From positions 496,001 through 560,000 of the forward strand of contig NZ_CP040098.1 of the NCBI RefSeq assembly GCF_005377625.1: a DNA stretch of 64,000 nucleotides. Direction: 5' to 3'. Every line of letters begins with the position of its first letter. The stretch's first letter is position 1. Below are positions 26,374-35,291 of this stretch, one piece after another. This stretch comes from Desulfoglaeba alkanexedens ALDC. Its GTDB lineage: Bacteria > Desulfobacterota > Syntrophobacteria > Syntrophobacterales > DSM-9756. Made by a program: the position numbers and the translations under genes. The notes under the pieces are model-generated. The model had not been told where the DNA came from. It was given only the letters and a program-made list of their open reading frames with translations, and made no database searches.

Positions 26374-27431
26374 GGATCCAATGCGGTCAGCCCGAGAGCA
26401 TCATCGTAATTCGCCCGAGCGCCATCGGCGACATTGTGATGGCCTCCCCGATGCTTCCCCGGCTTCGAGGGACCTTTCCGCAGGCGCGCATTTATTGGGT
26501 TGTGGAACCCGCTATGGCGGATCTCCTGAGTCATCATCCCGACCTGGACGGCGTTATTCTCTGGCCGAAACAGGAATGGAGCCGTTTGCTCAGGAAGGGA
26601 CGATTCGCAAATTTCGTCCGAATGGTGAGATCGTTTCGCGCAACCCTTGCCGAAAAGAGGCCGCAACTCGTGTTGGACGCCCAAGGATTGCTCCGAAGCC
26701 GCTTTCTTTCCCGGCTTTCCGGGGCTCCTTTGCGCGTGGGCTTCAACTCCAAGGAACCCCATCTGGGGCTCATGACTCACATCATCGACAGAGGGCCCTC
26801 CACGAAGCACCTAGGATCCGAGTACCACTACATGCTGGATGTGCTTGGCATTCAGCCGCAGCGACCGGAAGACGTCTTTCCCCTGGGCGAGGATGTCATT
26901 GAAAGGGCTCGAAGCCTTCTTCGAAGGGAGGGCGTCGGCGGGCCCTATGGTGTCCTGGCGCCTTTCACGACCCGACCCCAAAAGCACTGGCCGGAAGATC
27001 GATGGGCCCGAGTAGCGGATGTTTTACGAGACGATTTGGCGATTGAACCCATTTTTCTTGGTGGACCTCGGGACCAGTCATCGGCGAAACGAATCCGGAA
27101 CCTCTGCGGCGGACGGGTCCACGTCATGTGCGGTAAGAGCAACCTCCTAGAGAGCTTCGCCATTGTGAGCGGGGCTTCCCTCACAATCGGAGTGGATACG
27201 GGCCTGACGCACATGGCCATGGTTCAGCGTCGGCCGGCGATCGCCCTTTTCGGCGCAACCTGCCCCTATCTTTTCGCGGACGGAAACCAGCATCGAGTGC
27301 TTTATCACCCACTTCCATGTTCCCCGTGCAAGCGAAGTCCCGTTTGCGATTCCAACTACCCGTGCATGAAAGCCATCACGGTGGAGGAGGTCATCCAAAC
27401 CGCCAAAGTGCTTGTAGGAACAGATGGCTGA
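26370..27431 (+). CDS. Glycosyltransferase family 9 (heptosyltransferase-like)
   Basis: 353-residue GT9 enzyme, the ADP-heptose:lipopolysaccharide heptosyltransferase family. Features: IIVIRPSAIGDIVMASPMLP at the start, LVLDAQGLLRSRFLSRLSG near 104, PFTTRPQKHWPEDRWARV near 198, and TIGVDTGLTHMAMVQRRPAI near 272 that holds the sugar-nucleotide site. Start TTG 26370 overlaps the previous stop (TTGA). The cysteines near the end (CSPCKRSPVC) are characteristic of the family. Suggests an inner-core heptose step. Confidence 0.9.
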   Translation: MRIQCGQPESIIVIRPSAIGDIVMASPMLPRLRGTFPQARIYWVVEPAMADLLSHHPDLDGVILWPKQEWSRLLRKGRFANFVRMVRSFRATLAEKRPQLVLDAQGLLRSRFLSRLSGAPLRVGFNSKEPHLGLMTHIIDRGPSTKHLGSEYHYMLDVLGIQPQRPEDVFPLGEDVIERARSLLRREGVGGPYGVLAPFTTRPQKHWPEDRWARVADVLRDDLAIEPIFLGGPRDQSSAKRIRNLCGGRVHVMCGKSNLLESFAIVSGASLTIGVDTGLTHMAMVQRRPAIALFGATCPYLFADGNQHRVLYHPLPCSPCKRSPVCDSNYPCMKAITVEEVIQTAKVLVGTDG

Positions 27432-28518
27432 AGCGATGCGCATCCTTCACGTCGAAACGGGCCGCCATCTGTATGGAGGGGCATACCAGGTGCTCCAGCT
27501 CTTGAGGGGCCTGGCGGATCTTGGCATGGAAAACATTCTCGTGGCCCCCCATGACAGCGCCATCGTATCCGAAGCCGCCGGGTATGCCCAAATACACCCC
27601 GTTCGCATGAGAGGAGACCTGGATCCCCGACTGCCCCTCGAGATCCGGCGCGCGATCCGATCCAACAGGCCCCACTGGGTTCACGTACACAGTCGGCGAG
27701 GCGCCGACTGGTGGGGGGGAGCCATCGCCAACGCTCTCGGGATTCCCGCCGTGATCACCCGGCGCGTCGACAATCCGGAACGCGCCGCCGTCGCTCGTAT
27801 CAAGTACCGGTGGTACCGGAGGGTCGTGGCCATTTCCTCCGCCATAAAGGAAATCCTGAAGAAGGAAGGAATCCCTTCCCATAAACTGGTTCTCATTCCC
27901 AGTGCGGTCGATACGGAAGCATTCGGTTATCCATACCCTCGGGAAGACTTTTTACGCCGATTTCAATTGCAGCCGAACCATCTGGCCGTAGGGATGATCG
28001 CCCAGTTCATTCCCCGCAAAGGGCATCACCTGCTGCTTCAGGCGGCTCCCATGATCATGGAAGCTTTCCCAAACGCCCGGTTCCTGTTGTTCGGGAAGGG
28101 GCCGCTTCTACCCTCGGTGCGAAGGGAATGTGAAAACCGAGGACTTGATCCTTTTGTTCGATTTGTCGGTTACAGACAGGATCTTCCCCGGATCCTTCCG
28201 TGCCTGGACCTGGTCGTTCACCCGGCAAGCATGGAAGGTCTCGGGGTCTCCTTGATTCAGGCGGCTGCAGCGGGAAGGGCCATCGTGGCCTGCAGAGCAG
28301 GAGGCATTCCGGAAGTCGTGCGAGACCGTTTCAACGGTCTCCTTGTGGAACCGGGTGATGTGGGTGGACTGGCCGGAGCGGTCAACGCCCTCTTGGGGGA
28401 TCCGGGAGAACGCCGGCGAATGGGCGAAACGGGCCGGCGGTGGGTCCATGAGCATTTCAGTCCCGGATCCATGGTTTCCAAATACCTGACCCTTTACAAG
28501 GAGACGGTCTCCTCATGA
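27424..28518 (+). CDS. Glycosyltransferase family 4 protein
   Basis: 364-residue GT4. N-terminal domain opens RILHVETGRHLYGGAYQVLQ; donor domain VGMIAQFIPRKGHHLLLQAA near 186; E-x7-E in LVVHPASMEGLGVSLIQAAA near 265, then GIPEVVRDRFNGLLVEPGD. ATG 27424 overlaps the GT9 gene by 8 bp, so the two are coupled. The N-terminus H-x-ETGRHLYGGAYQV matches lipopolysaccharide core transferases of related bacteria. Sugar specificity unknown. Confidence 0.88.
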   Translation: MAEAMRILHVETGRHLYGGAYQVLQLLRGLADLGMENILVAPHDSAIVSEAAGYAQIHPVRMRGDLDPRLPLEIRRAIRSNRPHWVHVHSRRGADWWGGAIANALGIPAVITRRVDNPERAAVARIKYRWYRRVVAISSAIKEILKKEGIPSHKLVLIPSAVDTEAFGYPYPREDFLRRFQLQPNHLAVGMIAQFIPRKGHHLLLQAAPMIMEAFPNARFLLFGKGPLLPSVRRECENRGLDPFVRFVGYRQDLPRILPCLDLVVHPASMEGLGVSLIQAAAAGRAIVACRAGGIPEVVRDRFNGLLVEPGDVGGLAGAVNALLGDPGERRRMGETGRRWVHEHFSPGSMVSKYLTLYKETVSS

Positions 28519-28596
28519 GCGCGAAAAACTGGAAGGAAAGAACTCGGGTGCACCTTTTTTTCGCCTCAAATCCATGACACAGGGAAGATTTATCGC

Positions 28597-29754
28597 GTGT
28601 CAAAAACTCCTCAAGGCCGCAACATCGTGACCCGTTCGAAGGAAAAATCCGACCATCCTTACCGGCTGACCTATATTTCCCGAGCACGGCTGCATCGGGC
28701 TCGAGCCAACGTCATTCAGACGGTGAAAACCGTGGAAGGCCTCGCCCGAATCGGCGTTTCCGTAGACCTTCATGTACCCCCCTGGAAAGGCAACCGCAAT
28801 CTCCCGAACACCCTGAACGCACTGGGGGTGCAACGCACCTTTTCCATCCAGGCCCACAACGGACTTCGCTCCTTTTGGAGAGCCCTCGCTTTCGCCCCGT
28901 TCTTTTGGCGCTTCGGAAAGCCCCTTCGAGAGGCTCCGGCGGTCTACACGCGTTCGGCCGACCTCAGCATGGCGCTGATCCGACACCGCATTCCCCACAA
29001 CTTTGAAGTGCACGACATGGACACCCTTCGGCGTCAAGGGGTTTTGGATGTGCTTGTGGACGCATACGGCAAGGGCTTGATTCGACAGTTTTTTCCCATC
29101 AGCCGCGCAGCAGCCGTGGGACTTCTGGAAAAGGGCCTGGATCCCCACCGCGTGCACGTGGCCCCCTGTGGTGCGGATTTATCGCTTTATGCTGACATGG
29201 CTCCCTGGGACCCGTCCAGGTTACGGCATCCGCACATCATGTACGTGGGGCGGATCAGCAGGGACCGAGGTCTGGACGTCTTGGAAAGGCTGGCTCGCCT
29301 GGATTTCTGTCGGGTGACGGTCGTCGGGGTCTTAGACGATGCCCCGTCCACGAACCACATCCGGGTCGTCTCCTTTGTGCCGCACCGAGAGATCCCTAGG
29401 TATCTGGAACAGGCGGATATTCTGGTGATGCCTTATCAGAGAAATCTTCGTCATGCGGCATCCATCAGCCCCATGAAGCTCTTTGAAGCCATGGCGGCCG
29501 GCCGGCCCATCGTGGTCAGTGACCTGGAACCCATTCGAGAAATCGTTCAGGACGGGAAAACCGCCCTGTGTGTGAAGCCCGACGATGGAGAGGCTTGGGA
29601 AGCCGCGATCCGTTCCCTGCGGGATGATCCCGAAGCCGCTCAACGCATGGCTTGCCAAGCTCAAAAAGAAGCCGCCCGCTACAGCTGGGAAAATCGAGCC
29701 CGGATTCTACGGGACACCATCTTTGGAAAAGAACCGGAACACCTTCATGGCTAA
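28597..29754 (+). CDS. Glycosyltransferase family 4 protein
   Basis: 385-residue GT4-like enzyme. LTYISRARLHRARANVIQTV near residue 24, HIMYVGRISRDRGLDVLERL near 212, and LVMPYQRNLRHAASISPMKL near 272 in place of the standard E-x7-E, followed by FEAMAAGRPIVVSDL. Start GTG 28597 is tentative; there is a 78-bp gap from the previous gene, the largest in the operon, and no strong ribosome-binding site. Its stop codon overlaps the small frame at 29747. Confidence 0.85.
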   Translation: MSKTPQGRNIVTRSKEKSDHPYRLTYISRARLHRARANVIQTVKTVEGLARIGVSVDLHVPPWKGNRNLPNTLNALGVQRTFSIQAHNGLRSFWRALAFAPFFWRFGKPLREAPAVYTRSADLSMALIRHRIPHNFEVHDMDTLRRQGVLDVLVDAYGKGLIRQFFPISRAAAVGLLEKGLDPHRVHVAPCGADLSLYADMAPWDPSRLRHPHIMYVGRISRDRGLDVLERLARLDFCRVTVVGVLDDAPSTNHIRVVSFVPHREIPRYLEQADILVMPYQRNLRHAASISPMKLFEAMAAGRPIVVSDLEPIREIVQDGKTALCVKPDDGEAWEAAIRSLRDDPEAAQRMACQAQKEAARYSWENRARILRDTIFGKEPEHLHG

Positions 29755-29860
29755 GAAACCTTTCGGCATCGATCGCCACTTTCGCCTTCCGCACACCTGG
29801 TCCAATATGGAACTGAAATTTCCCAAACGCTGGGACAAGAAGCTGAAGGTTGGATCCTAA
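29747..29860 (+). CDS. Small translationally coupled frame, possible methyltransferase remnant
   Basis: Thirty-seven codons, MAKKPFGIDRHFRLPHTWSN followed by MELKFPKRWDKKLKVGS. ATG overlaps the preceding stop by 8 bp and the stop lies 4 bp before the O-antigen ligase ATG. The first 25 residues recall the start of a methyltransferase family seen in glycan clusters (from memory, weak). It may be a remnant kept as a coupling leader or a true small protein. Confidence 0.4.
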   Translation: MAKKPFGIDRHFRLPHTWSNMELKFPKRWDKKLKVGS

Positions 29861-29864
29861 AACC

Positions 29865-31190
29865 ATGAACCTTCGACGCGTGCAGATTTCGCCATGGCTG
29901 GACAAGACGGGTTTGACGGCCCTCTATACGTACGCGTTTACGATCCTCCTGAGCACCGCGGCCGCCACGGTGGCCCTATGGGTTCTGGTCGGACTTTACG
30001 GAATCAAGGCCCCGGAGACAGGCTTTCATCGAGCGCGCCGTCTTTTCTTACCTTGGGCGGTACTTTTAGCTTTTCTACTTTTAAGGACCTTGGCAGCCAT
30101 GATCCATCGCCCAGAATGGGCCGCTCAGCACGTGGACGGCTTGTGGAAATGGGCTCGGCTTCTTCTCTTTCCTGTGGTCGCTTGGTGGATCCAAGGGGAC
30201 GAAAAGAGGGTCCGATATCTGCTCGCGACGGCGCTTGCCGGTCTTCTTTTCGGTACAGTGCACATGATCGACCTGCACGCCCTGGAAAGCGCGTGGCAAG
30301 GGATGCGTACGGGCTTTCACCTACGCATTATCGCCTTTGGGTTGTATGCCGGCACCTTTGTGTGGGGCTTGGTCTGCTTTGCACCGGAGGTGTTTCATGC
30401 CCGCCGTTTCCGAGGCCTCTGGGTGACCATCTGGGCGGTCGTTTTGCTTTCTCTGGGCCAGTGCCTGTTCTTTACCCAATCGCGAGGGGTTTTCCTGGGT
30501 TTTGCGGTTACGTCCTTCCTGGTGAGCATCATTGTCTTCATGGCGGGAAGAACCCAAGGTTCTTTGGAACCTCTTTCGGCGTTGAAACGCGGCCTGATAG
30601 CGTTTTGGGCGCTCTTTATCGCCTTCACCGTCATCAACCGCCCTCTGGTGGAAAAGCGTTGGCTCGAAGAAAAAGAAACTCTGCTCCAACTGAAAACCTT
30701 TGATTTCAGCCAGCCGGCCCATGATTCCACGGGCTACCGCGCCCACCTCTATCGATTCGCCTGGGAAAGCATCTGTGAAGATCCTTTGTGGGGCGCCGGT
30801 CCGGCCACATCCAAGAGGTTCATCCAAGAAAGCGGCAGGGAAACCCTGAAAGCGCCCAACTGGAAAGGCCAGATGCAATGGTGGGATCACTTACACAGCA
30901 CTCACCTGGAAATTCTTTTCCATTTCGGAACGGTTGGAGCACTCCTGTGGCTGTGGCTCTATAGTTCCCTTATTTTCGGCATCCACCGAAGCTGGAAGCG
31001 CGGCACGCTTAGCACTTCACTGTGGCTGTTTTCCCTGGCATCGCTCATCTACCTTTTTTGGTGGGCCCTGTTTGATTTTCGAGCGCTCCATCCCGATTGG
31101 CGCTTTTTCTGGAACTTCTTGGCCGGAGTCCTTGCTTCGAAGCCCTTCTTTCAGGGCTCGGCCGTTGACAGGAAGGAAACTCGACCGTGA
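29865..31190 (+). CDS. O-antigen ligase / polymerase family membrane protein
   Basis: Polytopic inner-membrane protein of 441 aa with about 10 hydrophobic segments. The Wzy_C-type core is visible: CLFFTQSRGVFLGFAVTSFL near 200 before a large periplasmic loop, and HSTHLEILFHFGTVGALLWL near 345, containing the conserved H-N/H-x-x-L-E pattern. This family ligates polymer to lipid A-core or polymerises O units. The large glycosyltransferase set around it favours the ligase role. Start ATG 29865; TTG 29850 is an alternative. Confidence 0.85.
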   Translation: MNLRRVQISPWLDKTGLTALYTYAFTILLSTAAATVALWVLVGLYGIKAPETGFHRARRLFLPWAVLLAFLLLRTLAAMIHRPEWAAQHVDGLWKWARLLLFPVVAWWIQGDEKRVRYLLATALAGLLFGTVHMIDLHALESAWQGMRTGFHLRIIAFGLYAGTFVWGLVCFAPEVFHARRFRGLWVTIWAVVLLSLGQCLFFTQSRGVFLGFAVTSFLVSIIVFMAGRTQGSLEPLSALKRGLIAFWALFIAFTVINRPLVEKRWLEEKETLLQLKTFDFSQPAHDSTGYRAHLYRFAWESICEDPLWGAGPATSKRFIQESGRETLKAPNWKGQMQWWDHLHSTHLEILFHFGTVGALLWLWLYSSLIFGIHRSWKRGTLSTSLWLFSLASLIYLFWWALFDFRALHPDWRFFWNFLAGVLASKPFFQGSAVDRKETRP

Positions 31191-32374
31191 AAAAGAATTC
31201 GCACGATCCTGCGCCCCGAACGGGGATTGTCACCTTTTCCGCCGGAGACGGAGGGAACGACAAGATGCTGGTGCATTTGGCTCGAGGCTTGACCGAGCAG
31301 GGATGCAAGGTTGACTTTGTGACACGCACCAGGCGCGCACCCTATCTGGATATGCTGCCCCCTTCCGTGAACTGGATTCTTTTGGAAGCGACCTCATCAA
31401 AAGGTCGAGCCGCGGCCCTTGCCCGATATGTGGCCGAAGCACAGCCGGATGTTCTTCTTTCGGGAAAACGCAGCGACGAGGAAACCCTCAGCGCCGTTCA
31501 ACGCGCCCGGACGAACACCCGCGTTTTCTTTCGGGTCGGCACCACCCTTTCGGTGCGAAACGAAAACCGAGGGATTCTCAAGACATGGTGGCGCACGCGG
31601 CGGATGCGGCATCTTTTTCCAAAAGCCCACGGCGTTATCGCCGTATCCCAGGGGGTGGCTCGTGATGTGGTTCGCTTTCTCATGGTTCCAGCCGAAAAGA
31701 TCCATGTGGTTCCCAACCCCGTCGTCACCCCGGAAATGCAGGCGCAAAAACCTCCGGTTCCCTCCCACCCTTTTTACGCCATACCTCGGGATATCGCCGT
31801 CGTCGTAGGCATGGGCGGTTTCCGTAAACAGAAGGATTTTCCCACGCTGCTTCGAGCCTTCGCCATGGTGGTCCGAAGACGGCCGGCCCGGCTCATCCTA
31901 CTCGGCCAAGGCCATCTCGAAGAAAAACTCAAAGCGCTGAGTCGATCCCTAGGCATCGCCGGCGACGTCGCTTTTCCGGGCTTTGTGAAAGACCCATACG
32001 GGTATCTCGCCCATGCCGATCTCTTCGTTCTGTCGTCGTTGTGGGAAGGATCCCCCAACGTCCTGACGGAAGCTCTGGCCCTGGGAACGCCCGTGGTGGC
32101 CACGGACTGTCCGAGCGGTCCGAAGGAAATCCTTCAGGACGGCCGCTACGGAAGGCTTGTTCCGTGTTCCAATCCTGAAGCCATGGCGCAGGCGATGGAA
32201 GAAACCCTGGAGAACCCTCCCCCTCCCGATTTGTTGAAGCAGGCGGTTAACCGCTACACCCTGGCTTGCAGCGCTCGAGAATACCTCAGAGCCTTCGGGC
32301 TTTGCGGGAACGCCACTTCTGAAGAGCCTTCGAAAAAGGCTGGAGGAAACCCCAACGGAGAATCCACCCGATGA
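31187..32374 (+). CDS. Glycosyltransferase family 4, first of three tandem paralogues
   Basis: 395-residue GT4. The donor half carries VVVGMGGFRKQKDFPTLLRA near 204, LFVLSSLWEGSPNVLTEALA near 282, then LGTPVVATDCPSGPKEIL. These three blocks recur almost unchanged in the next two genes. N-terminal motif FSAGDGGNDKMLVHLARGL. Start GTG 31187 overlaps the ligase stop (GTGA). The paralogues probably add successive similar sugars, with the variable N-terminal acceptor halves dictating order (inference). Confidence 0.88.
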   Translation: MKKNSHDPAPRTGIVTFSAGDGGNDKMLVHLARGLTEQGCKVDFVTRTRRAPYLDMLPPSVNWILLEATSSKGRAAALARYVAEAQPDVLLSGKRSDEETLSAVQRARTNTRVFFRVGTTLSVRNENRGILKTWWRTRRMRHLFPKAHGVIAVSQGVARDVVRFLMVPAEKIHVVPNPVVTPEMQAQKPPVPSHPFYAIPRDIAVVVGMGGFRKQKDFPTLLRAFAMVVRRRPARLILLGQGHLEEKLKALSRSLGIAGDVAFPGFVKDPYGYLAHADLFVLSSLWEGSPNVLTEALALGTPVVATDCPSGPKEILQDGRYGRLVPCSNPEAMAQAMEETLENPPPPDLLKQAVNRYTLACSAREYLRAFGLCGNATSEEPSKKAGGNPNGESTR

Positions 32375-33564
32375 AGGAACCCCAACGCCGCTGGCGGCTG
32401 GCACTCTTTCTCGCCACATCCGGTCATAGCGGTGTGGATCGCATCATGAAGCATTTCATCGCCGAATTGGGAACGAGGCCCCTGGACGTGGATCTCCTTC
32501 AGGTGGAAGGGCACGGCCCGCACATGGCTTCGCTACCCCCAAACGTGCGGCGGGTGCCTTTGGGGACCCGACACGTCCAGTCGAGCGTCCTACGGCTCGC
32601 CCAGTATCTGCGGAAGGTCCGCCCGAACGCCCTTCTCTGTGATAAGGATCGAGTCAACCGAACGGCTGTGGTGTCCGCTGTCATGGCGGGATATCCGGGA
32701 CGGCTCGTCCTTCGCGTGGGAACCACCGTCTCCAAGAACCTGGAAAGCCGGGGGTTTTTCCACCGCAGCGTGCAGTACTGGAGCATCCGCCGTCTCTATG
32801 CTAAAGCCCAGACCGTGATCGTACCCTCTCAAGGGGCGGCTCGAGACCTGGAGGCCGTCGGTTCGTTCCCACCGGGATTCGTCCGGGTGCTTCCGTCTCC
32901 GGTGGTCTCCGACGCCCTTCACCGCCTGGCTCGGAAACCAATCGCCCATCCCTGGCTCCAAAAGGGAGAACCGCCGGTCATACTGGGGGCTGGGGAACTG
33001 TGCGAAAGAAAAGATTTTGGAACCCTTATCCGTGCTTTCGCCCAAGTGGTCAAAATCAGACCGTGCCGACTGGTGATTCTGGGAAAGGGGAAAAAGCGGG
33101 CGGCTTTGGAAGCCCTCGCACGAGACTTGAGCATTTCCGACAAGGTGTCTTTTCCGGGGTTCGTGGAAAATCCTTACGCGTATATGGCCGGATCCGCCGT
33201 TTTTGTCCTTTCCTCCACGTGCGAAGGTCTTCCCGTGGTCTTGACGGAAGCCATGGCTCTGGGCACCCCTGTGGTGTCCACGGACTGCCCCAGCGGTCCT
33301 CGGGAAATCTTGAAAGACGGACGATTCGGGCCGCTGGTTCCGATAAGAAACCCGCGGATGCTGGCTGAAGCCATAGCAACGGTCCTGGACACCCCACCTG
33401 ACGCCGACGCCCTGAAGGCCGCCGCATCCCGGTACCACGTGCGCCCGGCCACCGACGCCTACTTGCAGGTTTTGGGCTATGACGAAACTCCCGATCCCCG
33501 AGCGGGTTCATGGGATACTCCACCACGGCCCATGGATGGTGAAGCGGCGGGAGAAACGCCATGA
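32371..33564 (+). CDS. Glycosyltransferase family 4, second tandem paralogue
   Basis: 397-residue GT4. FLATSGHSGVDRIMKHFIAE near the start, VILGAGELCERKDFGTLIRA near 205, VFVLSSTCEGLPVVLTEAMA near 285, and LGTPVVSTDCPSGPREIL. ATG 32371 overlaps the previous stop (ATGA). Coupled translation with its neighbours on both sides. Compared with the third copy it shows more substitutions around the donor loop (CEGLPVV for WEGSPNA). Confidence 0.88.
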   Translation: MKEPQRRWRLALFLATSGHSGVDRIMKHFIAELGTRPLDVDLLQVEGHGPHMASLPPNVRRVPLGTRHVQSSVLRLAQYLRKVRPNALLCDKDRVNRTAVVSAVMAGYPGRLVLRVGTTVSKNLESRGFFHRSVQYWSIRRLYAKAQTVIVPSQGAARDLEAVGSFPPGFVRVLPSPVVSDALHRLARKPIAHPWLQKGEPPVILGAGELCERKDFGTLIRAFAQVVKIRPCRLVILGKGKKRAALEALARDLSISDKVSFPGFVENPYAYMAGSAVFVLSSTCEGLPVVLTEAMALGTPVVSTDCPSGPREILKDGRFGPLVPIRNPRMLAEAIATVLDTPPDADALKAAASRYHVRPATDAYLQVLGYDETPDPRAGSWDTPPRPMDGEAAGETP

Positions 33565-34724
33565 GATCACCCAGACCCATCAGTTTGTTTCTTTCCTTCT
33601 CCGGCCAGGGCGGCGTGGAACGCATGGTATTGAATCTGGCCGAGGGCCTCCAGCGGCTTTACGGCCCGGTGGAAATCGTCGCCGTCAAGACCCGAAGCCG
33701 GTATCTGCAAAATGGATCCCATTCGGTGCCGGTGCGATCTCTGGGCGTGGAACACACCCTGCAAAGCATCCCTCGGTTGGCCCTCTACTTGAGAAAAACA
33801 CGCCCAGCGGCCCTTCTGGCGGCCAAAGACCGAGCCAATCAGGCGGCGGTCCTTGCCCGGGCTCTGGCCAAAACGCCCACGCGGGTCGTCCTTCGACTGG
33901 GCACTACCATATCGGCCGCCATCGCTCACAAATCCCGGCTCCATAAGGCTCTATGGACCGTGCCCATCCGCATCTTATACCCGCGGGCCGACGCGGTAGT
34001 GGCCGTCTCCCAAGGTGTTGCGGAAGACCTGGAACGGCTTCTGGGCCGCTGCCCCCACACCACCGTGGTCATCCCCAACCCGGTAATCACGCCACAACTC
34101 TACGCACAGGCTCGAGAGCCGGTGGAACACCCATGGTTTCAGCTCCGCGGCTCACCTGTCCTTGTGGGAATGGGCCGTTTGACCACCCAGAAGGATTTTC
34201 CGACCATGCTGCGCGCTCTCCAGAAGGTGCGAAGGGCTGTTCCGTGTCGATTGGTCGTGCTCGGAGATGGACCCGACCGAAGCGCCCTGGAATCTCTGGC
34301 ACGAGGCCTCGATCTGGCAGAGTCTGTTTCCTTTACGGGTTTCGTCGCGAATCCATATCCGTATCTTCGAAACGCCTCTGTTTTTGTGCTCTCTTCCATC
34401 TGGGAAGGCTCCCCCAACGCCCTGACGGAAGCCCTGGCTTTGGGGACTCCCGTGGTGGCCACCGATTGCCCCAGCGGGCCTCGGGAAATCCTTCGCGGAG
34501 GGGACGTGGCCCCACTCGTTCCCATGCGGGACCCGGACGCCATGGCCCGGACCATCCTTGATGTACTGGACAACCCACCCGATACAGAGCGTTTGCGGCA
34601 AGCCGCGACACCCTATACGGTGGAACACAGCGCCCGGCGTTATCTCGATGTCTTGCTGGGAAGACCGCTCGGACAAGCCTCGGAAGGAATCCTCGACTCG
34701 GCACGCCCGCAAAGCTTGCCTTGA
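33561..34724 (+). CDS. Glycosyltransferase family 4, third tandem paralogue
   Basis: 387-residue GT4. FLSFSGQGGVERMVLNLAEG at the start, VLVGMGRLTTQKDFPTMLRA near 197, VFVLSSIWEGSPNALTEALA near 277, LGTPVVATDCPSGPREIL. ATG 33561 overlaps the previous stop (ATGA). Last gene of the glycan operon; a long family 1 element begins 143 bp downstream. Confidence 0.88.
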   Translation: MRSPRPISLFLSFSGQGGVERMVLNLAEGLQRLYGPVEIVAVKTRSRYLQNGSHSVPVRSLGVEHTLQSIPRLALYLRKTRPAALLAAKDRANQAAVLARALAKTPTRVVLRLGTTISAAIAHKSRLHKALWTVPIRILYPRADAVVAVSQGVAEDLERLLGRCPHTTVVIPNPVITPQLYAQAREPVEHPWFQLRGSPVLVGMGRLTTQKDFPTMLRALQKVRRAVPCRLVVLGDGPDRSALESLARGLDLAESVSFTGFVANPYPYLRNASVFVLSSIWEGSPNALTEALALGTPVVATDCPSGPREILRGGDVAPLVPMRDPDAMARTILDVLDNPPDTERLRQAATPYTVEHSARRYLDVLLGRPLGQASEGILDSARPQSLP

Positions 34725-34866
34725 CCTCAACTTTCCTTTCGATCGGCCGCAGATTAAAATGGCGGATCTGCTGATTCGAATCCCTCAACTCGCCTCGGCC
34801 ATACCCGATGAGGTAGATTCCAACCGAATTGTGTGGCCATAGGGGGTTAGAAACCTGAACTGAGAC

Positions 34867-35182
34867 GGGTGCGGATCTTTTAGAACCACATCCAGGGTGA
34901 CCCTCTGAGGTAAATCCAGACGGCCTTGAAGCAGCAAGCGCATCAGCTCCGTTTCCCTCGTTCCCAAGCTGGAGCTTGGGAACGCCCTGCCCGGGAAGCT
35001 CCAGCTTCCCTCCTGCTACAGCTGAAACGCGCTGTCTTTCTAGGGAGCTCGCCACGATCTCGAAGTGGTCTTACCCCTCGTTTCCCGGCTCTGGCTTGGG
35101 AACGGCCTCACCGAAGCTGGAGCTTCTGCACAGTTGCGTCCCCAAGCTGGACCTTGGGAATAAGAAGCAAAAGATCTGCACC
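34867..35182. mobile_element. Miniature inverted-repeat element, family 1, long form, copy B
   Basis: About 316 bp from GGGTGCGGATCTTTTAG to AAAAGATCTGCACC, opposite in orientation to copy A at 24225 and matching it along the length, including the CTAGGGAGCTCGCC segment. No target duplication seen. Copies A and B bracket the complete glycan operon (24545-34724). 34725-34866 and 35183-35291 hold no gene. Confidence 0.85.
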
Positions 35183-35291
35183 AGCAATTTCCGGAGCCCC
35201 TGTAAAGCCTTGAAAACCGGGCATTGAAGGATTTGGTTTTCGCGAACCCAGGGGGTGATTTCGGGCTCCGAAGGGGGTTTCGGAGGTGAAT

